Shown: one piece after another, positions 56,901-64,000 of the stretch
Position numbering within the stretch: the stretch's first letter is position 1
Layout: every line of letters starts with the position of its first letter
NCBI GenBank assembly: GCA_033980235.1
Contig: CM067079.1
Coordinates: 29,573,647-29,637,646 of the forward strand
Source of the DNA: Diadema setosum
Lineage: Eukaryota > Echinodermata > Echinoidea > Diadematoida > Diadematidae
Direction: 5' to 3'
DNA: 64,000 bases
Position numbers and translations under genes: made by a program
Notes under the pieces: generated by a model
What the model was told of the DNA's origin: nothing
What the model saw: only the letters and a program-made list of their open reading frames with translations
Database searches by the model: none

Positions 56901-58723
56901 TTTGGCAATAGTGTTCGGTCGGCTATCGCTTGGATTGTTTGTAAGTTTCATCCAGCCTATACACGTGACTCTCGGCTGTTCGATTCTCGCTGCAGCCTCC
57001 CTCCTGACGGACGCCCTGCTGGACCAACCTACCGTCACGCTGACCTGTACGTTTCTGTCGACCGTAGCCATGGAGGATTTGGTGGTTCTAATGGTGCTTC
57101 TTGGCCAACAATGCGTCTCTCATGAGAAGTTCGATATCTTCATTGGTTTCTACGAGCTTGTCTTCGGTACCGGCTCATTAATTGGAGCGACAATTTCGGG
57201 TAAATATCTACTTTTCTCCCCGAATTGAAAGTTGATTATGTAAACTTTTTCTATATATATTTTTTTTTATTTTTTTTTTAAAGCAGAATGATAGGACACT
57301 TTAGACTTACCTCTTTCGGAAAGCAGGGGGAATATCATTACCCATAATTTATGTCAGTAACAAGTTCATGTACTTTTGATAACAAAATGAAATTTCTGTG
57401 TACTTTTAATAACAAAATGAAATTTATTGAATTTTCTTTGTATTTTATGAGTATGCTCTTCGTATATGACGTCACAAACTACAGTAGTCTTCTCATCCAG
57501 CAAGGCTGCCCAAAAACTTAAAAAAATGCATAGCTTTTTAAAAGGTTGTCTGATTTCGTCAAACTTTTACTGACTATTTTTTTCACGTTCTACTGGTATT
57601 TTCACATTCAATGAATCTACATTTTTATTTGAATTTCATATTTTTCTAAATCATTCCAGTAAATATTTACCTTCTTCAAATTATCTTTCTGGAAACTGCT
57701 GTGGGGGAAAACGGAAACGTACAACATACCGAAAATCTCAACTTAACATTTACCCTGGTGATCTATTCATTGGAGAAGAGAGTATAGATTAAAAATCTGT
57801 GCAGCATAGAAATTATTCTTGTTCATTTGACAGTTAGTGTGGCTATAGCACACTACGCAGTAATAGAGATCATAAACTAAATCAAGTTGTACTCACAGGT
57901 CATCTCCCTAACTCGTCCTTGCGATGATAAAGTCAGTTACATTACGATAACGTGAACATCATCTCATTATACCCATGGAATAAACGGGGTCATCCCACTA
58001 GATCGACACCCACGAGTCATACAGCCCGCGAGTTCGACATTGAAAACAGGTCCATGAGTCATACAGCTCACGAGTCATACAGCCCATGAGTTCGACACTA
58101 GGCAAATAAAGCCCACGAGTTCGACAGATACAACATGGGGCTTAATGTGTCGGTCTCGTGGGCCTTGTCAGCTTAGTGTCGAACTAATGGGCTGTATGAC
58201 TCATGGGCTGTATGATTTGTGGGTGTCGGTCTCGTGACGTGCACCCGATTAAACTTCGATTTTGGTTATTTCGATTTTTACCATTATAATTATGTGAAGG
58301 GTTTTAGTATTCCGTCGATTGCTCCATCTATTGAATTGATCTTTGTGTCTCAAATTTACACCTGAAGGGGAAATAAAAAAAAGGAGAGGTTGCTCGGACA
58401 TTCTCGCTTAAAGGATAAACTACTGGGTGACTCAATGACGCAAATTGAAAAATAATAACAATTCGCAATTTATAATTATATTGCTGTCATGAAAATTGGA
58501 TTAAAACGATTTATCAAAGTATTTGCATATGATTTCATCTTTTGCAGCTCTCTTTGCGGACAAGGCAAACACCTACGATGCCCCATACTTTGTCCTAGCT
58601 GCTGTTTGTGCATGTCTTTTGATATTTGCTATAATTCTGAAATGTATCGACTTCTGGTCCCAGCGTAAATCGGACAAAGCAAAGAGGCGGCGGGACAGCT
58701 ACACACAACTCACGGGCAGATAG
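52485..58723 (+). CDS. SLC16-like (monocarboxylate transporter-type) MFS transporter, 4 exons, complete
   Basis: Four exons join in frame into 582 residues; all introns are phase 1 GT-AG. It is a multi-pass plasma or organelle membrane carrier of the major facilitator superfamily. TM1 is [20 protein letters not shown] with the [10 protein letters not shown] loop. Exon 2 holds [20 protein letters not shown] and the next helix. Exon 3 has [15 protein letters not shown] and the highly SLC16-like [14 protein letters not shown] before a hydrophilic loop of about 160 residues (roughly 205-365, with an Asp run), then four or five helices from [10 protein letters not shown] on. Exon 4 carries the last helix and a basic tail ([14 protein letters not shown]). 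SLC16 members usually have 12 helices and a large 6-7 loop, as here. The SLC16 N-terminal signature (D/E-G-G-x-G-W) and the YFxKRR motif are not evident, so the substrate cannot be named. It could be a divergent MCT12/13/14-like clade. Confidence 0.88.
53146..53235. repeat. (TA)n microsatellite in intron 1
   Basis: About 43 TA units interrupted once by TTAAA; self-complementary. Confidence 0.95.
53355..53519 (+). CDS. SLC16-like exon 2
   Basis: The acceptor is TTGCTTACAG and the donor is TTAG|GTATGTG. It encodes [20 protein letters not shown] through FYICFGAL, that is TM2, the cytosolic turn and TM3. Confidence 0.9.
53688..53853. mobile_element. 166-bp GGGCCCGTTGCAT MITE with 3-bp duplication
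   Basis: Inverted ends GGCCCGTTGCATAAAAC and GTTTTATGCAACGGGGCC, with AGG on both outer sides (53685-53687 and 53854-53856). Inner inverted words are ACCGCTAGAAAGGAGCGGT and ACCGCT/AGCGGT. A 3-bp duplication would fit a PIF/Harbinger-type enzyme; inference only. Confidence 0.8.
53868..53912. repeat. (GT)n microsatellite
   Basis: About 20 GT units inside MITE copy 5. Confidence 0.95.
54385..54610. repeat. AACGTT/ACGTTTT-rich segment
   Basis: About a dozen ACGTT words occur in 220 bp, many as AACGTTTT or AAAACGTT in both orientations, with no coding sequence. Probably an inverted-repeat element of its own; ends not clear. Confidence 0.5.
54611..55990. other. Rest of intron 2, nothing recognised
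   Basis: AT-rich sequence with T-runs and an ACAC patch at 55750-55790. Between 55138 and 55200, GCCCACTGTGCGACCTGAGC and GGCGAGCTTGATGGGGCACA suggest a repeat of unknown type. Confidence 0.35.
56003..57199 (+). CDS. SLC16-like exon 3 (TM4 to TM11 and the long loop)
   Basis: The acceptor is TTTTCTGTCTAG and the donor is TCGG|GTAAAT. The 1197-bp exon holds most of the protein. The open frame continues upstream into the intron, but the acceptor and homology place the start here. Confidence 0.9.
57285..57625. mobile_element. MITE family 3, copy in intron 3
   Basis: It contains ACTTACCTCTTTCGGAAAGC, CATTACCCATAATTTATGTC, a duplicated GTACTTTTAATAACAAAATG, GACGTCACAAACTACAGTAG and a degraded right end. 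Confidence 0.65.
57987..58248. mobile_element. Modular palindromic element (GAGTTCGACAC words), copy B
   Basis: The termini GGGGTCATCCCACTAGATCG and GGTCTCGTGACGTGCACCC are those of copy A in reverse order. The phrase ACGAGTCATACA or its variant is repeated in tandem. Near-identical octamers flank it (GAATAAAC left, GATTAAAC right), a possible 8-bp duplication. It lies in intron 3. Confidence 0.85.
58548..58723 (+). CDS. SLC16-like exon 4 (last helix, tail and stop)
   Basis: The acceptor is TTTCATCTTTTGCAG. It completes the split codon as Ala and encodes [20 protein letters not shown], the final helix and a basic C-terminus ending LTGR and TAG. Confidence 0.9.
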
Positions 58724-59216
58724 CGAAGTATCGCACCTTCCGCAATATCTGATCTCCTCCGTCTAAAAGACGTTCCTGTGACAACCCCCAATGGAAAGAT
58801 ACCAACAACCTTTTAAAGCAAAACATATATGAGTGTAAATCATTTGCTGGAATTCATTATCTAGAAGTGATAAGCAGCAGCAGTTATATATCTTAACGAA
58901 TGCCATTGTATCGCCTAAATTTGCCTGAGTGACATATTTGCCTGAGTGACATATTTGCCTCGCCTATTTTATTTTTCACTCCAAAGAAGGAAGAAAAGAA
59001 ACCTGAAAATGAACGTACAATACCTTCTTTTGTCTTTCCCGAGGTCATTGCTTCACAAATGTTAATGCCATATAGAATCTATTCTTAAGATGTATACATT
59101 TATTTGTTAATGAAATTCATTTTTTACATTTTAGTTGGATCTCTCATAATGTCTAATGATTGGCCTACTTGATTGTTTTTTTTTTTTTTTTTTTAGGAAG
59201 AGAGAACATAAGCAGA

Positions 59217-59222
59217 AATAAA
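59217..59222 (+). terminator. Possible polyadenylation signal of the SLC16-like gene
   Basis: AATAAA lies about 490 bases after the stop, in GCAGAAATAAATGG. A second AATAAA is at 59809-59814. No transcript evidence; choice between them is open. Confidence 0.35.
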
Positions 59223-60450
59223 TGGAGATCAACTCAACTAATGCTGTATCTCAATTACAAATCACGGCTACGGTTATCTAGGGTATCGTAACGTTTTGAA
59301 TACAACGATAGCAAAAATATATATTACGCTTATGTTTTAGGTTAGTCTTAGTTCAATGCCACTCGATATATATTTTCAATTTACAATCTAACTGCAAATC
59401 CTAACTTCAATTTAGTCAATTGTCATTGTACCCATACATAATTCGTTTTTCGTCAACTATTTTCAAAGACATCGCATTCAAAATCGGCATTTGTCATTGA
59501 AATTCATCTCCGTCGCCCATCGACCGGAGAATGTAAGCATCAATCTCGTCTTTGTTCGCACCATTTCATGAGTATTTCAAACAAGTAAGTCGGATGGTAT
59601 TGGTCTTTCATGTGAGCTTGAACCAATTCTAAGCAAGGACAGAAAGGACGATCTTTAATCATCTGTGCGTCACATTAAATTTCTGTTCATATAGGTATGT
59701 GTGTGAAATTTGTGGGGTTAATCCAAAGAGATTTTTCTCCTCTCTTTGGGTTAATCTTATTGTGACAGCATTACAGGTTTGATCTTGAAGTCTTTCTTGC
59801 ACCTTATGAATAAACATACTTATTTTACCATGGCAAAGGGCATAAAAACACACATAATGTTTTTGTTTGTGTTTTTTTTTTGCATTAAAACGGGCTTATA
59901 TTCATTGTCTTTAATCACATGTGCTTGTAAATCGTGGATCACTGTTTTCGTTTGTGCGACAATACAAATTTGTATATCCGTGTGTACTCTGATTAGGATG
60001 TGTTTGTATGTTTGCATGTGTGTCTGAGGTGTTTTTTTTTTTCTGTGTGTGTGGGGTGTACACATGTGTGTATATTATTACTCCTCAATGTGGAAAAAAA
60101 GTAACGGTTGCGGGAAAAATGAAATAACCAAGAAATAACAATAGAAAAGATATGAGATGAATTTGAAGGAAAATTTGGCGACAATGATCGTTATCTGTGT
60201 GCAGCGAGTGTGACGGACGAATTTGAATTTTGAATGACAAGAATGTGACAGATGAGTAAATATACTTTGTTCGAAAATGATCGACAGAAGGTGAATTTGA
60301 AACTAGGACTGGCATATTCAAATTTTTTCGGGACAAAATTGAACTACAAATTTGTTAAATTGAATGAAAACCAAAAGTGTGAACATGAACAGCTGTACAT
60401 AGGTTCTAACCATTTTTAGGGCCCCCATTTTTACCCCGGAAGAAAATGTA
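59223..60450. other. Intergenic, nothing recognised
   Basis: Ordinary AT-rich sequence, with an inverted pair GTTAATCCAAAGAG and CTCTTTGGGTTAAT at 59717-59757. No gene. Confidence 0.4.
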
Positions 60451-60463
60451 GTTATGGGTGTTT

Positions 60464-60540
60464 GTGTTTGTTGTTGTTGTTGTTGTTGTTGTTTTGTTTT
60501 TGTTTTTTTGTTTTTGTTTTTGTTTTGTTTTTTTGCTTTG
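60464..60540. repeat. (TTG)n and (TTTTG)n tract
   Basis: Ten or so TTG units followed by TTTTG units. Confidence 0.9.
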
Positions 60541-60678
60541 AAGCCGATTAACCCCGGAAGTTGTACCCGAAAATTTGCAGCAAAAGGCCTGCTTCTTTTT
60601 TTGTCTTGTTTTTATTTTTGTTTTGTTTGTTGCTTGTCAGCTGATGAAACCCGGAAGTGGCACCAAAAATATAACGTT

Positions 60679-60903
60679 GATGGGGCGACAAGACCTCGTA
60701 TCTACAAAATGTCAAATATTCAGGAGAGAAAAAAACCCAAACAAACAAAAACATGGCAGCCAAAGCACTATATCAAATGAGATCGTCTTTCTCTTGACAT
60801 GCCATGGTGGCTTCATATTTGTGGTAAGAGAGCTAAGATTTGGACAGGACATCGCTTAACTGATCACTCTCACCAAAATTCTATATACGAGGTCTTGTTT
60901 CCC
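60679..60903. mobile_element. Inverted-repeat fragment (ACAAGACCTCGTAT)
   Basis: GGGGCGACAAGACCTCGTAT at the left is mirrored by ATACGAGGTCTTGTTTCCCC at the right. Probably a small MITE of about 225 bp. No protein. Confidence 0.55.
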
Positions 60904-60904
60904 C

Positions 60905-63800
60905 TGCAACGAAAACTGGGCCCCAACTTTTAAAAACGCCGGTCCTGCTTATCACCATAACAAAATCATTTTTCATCTTAGGATCTATTGTAGCACATTT
61001 GGAATACGGAACCACTCTACGCATACAACCCTCTTCAGGAAACGACAACCTAAAATTGCGTTTCACCGTCCGGAAGACGAATGACCCCACATGATCTTCA
61101 ACCCAGCCCCCTCCTCCCTGCATGGGCCAGGAATCTGAAGGGCATCTTTGTCTCATTTGCGTGCTTTGAAGGTAAAGTTTGGCTTTCAATGGACGGTGTC
61201 AACTGTCAAGAGATCCATGCATGAGCCATTTTTCGAGATGGATACGGTGACATGTAATCTGGCGCCATCTACGGTCAAATTCCTTTACTGAGGCGCCATC
61301 AAAGTGGCGTCATCGTTACTGTGATATGATATAATGCAATATGATATGATACCATTTGATATAATTATGATTATATGATACATACATACATGCATACATT
61401 CTGTATACATAATTTGTGGGTGTTTTTTTTTTTTTTTCGTCTTTTTGTGCTACATATTCTGTAGGAGGAGGTTTTCTCTGAAGTACAGTGTGAGCGAAAT
61501 GAATTGAATCATTACCACAATGACTGTTCTGGAAATATTTCACCAGAAAAATACTTGCTACACCCTCACAACAAACACAGGGACACACCATGACAAATAA
61601 CTGCAAACATACACATCATTCACATTTTAACTGAATACAATCTGTTCGTAATTAATGTGTTAACCCAATATAATAATCCGCCCGTCGCGGAATGCCGTTT
61701 ATAAGCTGTCGGTGCCGGAGGCTATTTCACGTGTACGTTCATTAAACTGTGCCGTCTGAAATGCAAGGTGATGTCACCGACACTTATGAGAAGAAAACTA
61801 TGGAAAACTATATCTCAATTGAAAGAGAAGGTAATGGTCTTTTATATAAGATGCAAATCGGCCTCATGTCATGAATTATGTGACGTCATATGATTTTAAT
61901 ATTTACCTATGATTCACATATTTATAAATAATCATATCGCTTATTCAAAAGAAACCACTAATGAAAAATATCCGTAGGCTTTATACGGGAAAAATAATCA
62001 TCAATTTTGAAATCTTCATAATGTAAGCTTTCCGTTGGTATGCAACTCACAGGGTATAATGCTTATAAATAATATGAAGAAATATAAAATAAAACTTATA
62101 GATCTGCGCTCTGCCGGCTAGTGTGGTCTATTATACTCATAAACGTTATCGATGGGAATATAGTAGTATTCGATCTCACATAGATGCAGACCTATTCTGT
62201 CAGCAGCGTGCTGTAAACCTAAAAAAATTAATACGAATCCAAATACAAATATTAGTAACGGGAAGTGACGCAAAGGATTATCTCGTAGAACGGCGTTCGC
62301 AGCATTTTCGCGAACTACGGGATATCCCGTAGATCGGCGAAATAGGTATTCCATACCTCCTATACGATTATATCGACAGTAAACACGGTCACGTTGTGAA
62401 GAAAATCGTCACTTCTGTTTTGGAGGATGAGCCTTATTTTCCTCGATTTTTCGAATTTCTGCACAAGTCCTTTGGTAATAAATTAAAAATTTTAATCTCA
62501 ACATCCGAAGAGTTCAAATCAAAAATAGTGCATTTTTGTCAATTTAAGATACTTGAGATTTGAGCTGCTGAAAAGCAAAATGATTAAAGCATGTGTGATA
62601 ATTCTACAACATCTTCAAATATATTTCTTTTGATGTATCGAGTGCAACATCACTGAAAAGGAGTTATTTTCTTGTTTATGGTGACCTTACTTTAAAAAAA
62701 AAAACAACTTGGAAAATACCTGTTTTTGCATCTGAATTCTTCATCTGCAAAGACATTATTCCAACATCAGATATTTGCTTTTGCTTTGCGGTCTCACCTT
62801 ATCGATATAAATGAATTTATGCCTGGATTTATTCATTGTGAGACAAAATTGTGAGACAAAATGTTATTCAAAGTACTTCGAGATATATATATACAGTGTA
62901 TATACCTGCATGCACACATACGCAAATATATCAATCACACAGCACATACTCCCAAGATTTCGCATTATGTTGATGGCACTGTACCGCCATAAAACAAAAC
63001 AAAACAAAACAAAACAAAAAAGCAACAACATTTAGCAATATCACTTATGGAACACGCTGAACTCAGTCCGCAGTTGACAGACGTCCGGAGTAAAAATATC
63101 TTTAAAAGTTTATCTTTGACGTTTGTGAAATTTGAAACGCAGACGAAGAAATAGGAAGAAAAAAACTAGAAGTAAGAAAACAACATCAAGGCAACTCACT
63201 TCACTCCGTCCGCTGGTCAAAAGAATTAAAGTGACGTTGCTTGCAACAACTAAAAGCTAGATAACATAGCAAAATTGAGATGTAAAATCGTGTCGTGTCC
63301 CCTTCGAGAGATAGACACAGAGAGAGGTGGGGGGGGGGGGGGTGGAACGAGAGGGTGACAACACATCGGAAGTATTCAGAATGAGACGGTAATTGACAGG
63401 GAGACTGACATATTTTTCACATTTTCCCGAAACACATCGTAATAGCATGTCCTGCTTAGATATTGGAGAATGGGAATAACGCACTTATAGAGTTACCTCT
63501 AGAGGGAATGAGGGAGAGGGAGAGATGGGCGAGGTAAAGAAGCAGGCCTAGTAGAAAAACGTAGGAAAGAAGACTTCATAATAGTCGTAATATTCTTCTT
63601 TCTCTGTAAAGAAAGTGAGATTATAGCGGGAAGGGTACTCGGGAATTGGCGCGATTGCTGTGAAATAACGCCAGTTGACACATGAGCATTATCAAGAGCA
63701 GGTACAATACTGTCGAGCTTCCGGCTGTATTATCCGACACCCATTTACGTCACTTTTTGAGAGCGGAAGAAACGTCACGTGATCAGATGCCAGCGTGTGA
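60905..63800. other. Intergenic, no gene recognised
   Basis: No conserved frame. Small signals: ATGATATGATAC-type repeats near 61320-61380, a TCTCGTAGAACGG ... ACGGGATATCCCGTAGATCG inverted patch at 62280-62335, (AAAAC)n at 62992-63018 and a 14-G run at 63328. Confidence 0.4.
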
Positions 63801-64000
63801 ACAGAGAGGATCAGTTGGCCCGTAGCTGCATGTATCCCCAGAGCCAGCAAAGTTTGTGCATTACGTTTGGAAATGAACCTCACGAGTATAAAGAAGTCCA
63901 TAAACCGAATTATTGTGGATAAGCGAACATCTGAAAGTTTGCCTCCAGACCTTTCTGAGATACTAGTTGACATACATTGTTCCCCATGCTCCTTTTGCTA
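63801..64000 (+). other. Open frame running off the right edge, identity unknown
   Basis: One frame stays open for 66 codons to the end of the window. It contains an ATG at 63873 followed by MNLTSIKKSINRIIVDKRTS and then ESLPPDLSEILVDIH. The local sequence is less AT-rich than its surroundings. The opposite strand also has a 93-codon frame over 63692-63973. It could be a first exon, a transposon fragment or chance. Confidence 0.15.

Noticed and set aside
63692..63973. 93-codon minus-strand frame near the right edge
   Set aside because: No motif, no splice context, and the other strand has a comparable frame; not enough to call a gene.

Overview
The window looks like AT-rich nuclear DNA from a marine deuterostome, most likely an echinoderm such as a sea urchin. 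The call rests on spliced metazoan genes with phased GT-AG introns, dense (TA)n, (TAA)n and oligo-G tracts, many short terminal-inverted-repeat elements ending in TTAAAGG, and CR1-, L1/Tx1- and RTE-like non-LTR retrotransposons. The clade is inferred from the style of the repeats and was not tested by any search.

Two host genes can be read with confidence. At the left, five exons (1747-9065, + strand) encode almost all of a TIM14/PAM18 (DNAJC19-type) J-protein of the mitochondrial inner-membrane import motor. Its first exon, which probably carries little more than the start Met, is not visible. At the right, four exons (52485-58723, + strand), with all three introns in phase 1, encode a complete 582-residue major facilitator transporter of SLC16 (monocarboxylate transporter-like) type. 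A strong single-exon candidate at 48754-48853 and an open frame running off the right edge (63801-64000) could belong to further genes.

The roughly 43 kb between the genes, and the introns themselves, are mostly mobile DNA. There are two young non-LTR elements with long intact reverse transcriptase frames. One (12520-15122) is 5'-truncated and flanked by a 54-bp direct repeat. The other (40364-44598) appears full length, carries a 1069-residue endonuclease/RT protein and is flanked by a 6-bp AGGCCT duplication inside an older CR1-like LINE on the opposite strand. Decayed LINEs lie at 697-1085, 2523-3807 (18-bp target duplication), 20470-23320, 35840-37990 and 39463-44771.

DNA-transposon-like repeats form at least ten families. 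Four of them share TTAAAGG/CCTTTAA ends. Several others are long foldbacks built from repeated short words, including TTCCGAAGG/CCTTCGGAA elements and elements built on a 12-base phrase in which ACGAG is followed by TCATACA. Nesting is up to three deep: at 35840-37990 a LINE holds a TTAA MITE, which holds a foldback carrying a tRNA-like promoter.

No prokaryotic, CRISPR, rRNA or clear functional tRNA genes are seen. Positions of exons and repeat ends were read by eye from splice and repeat signals.
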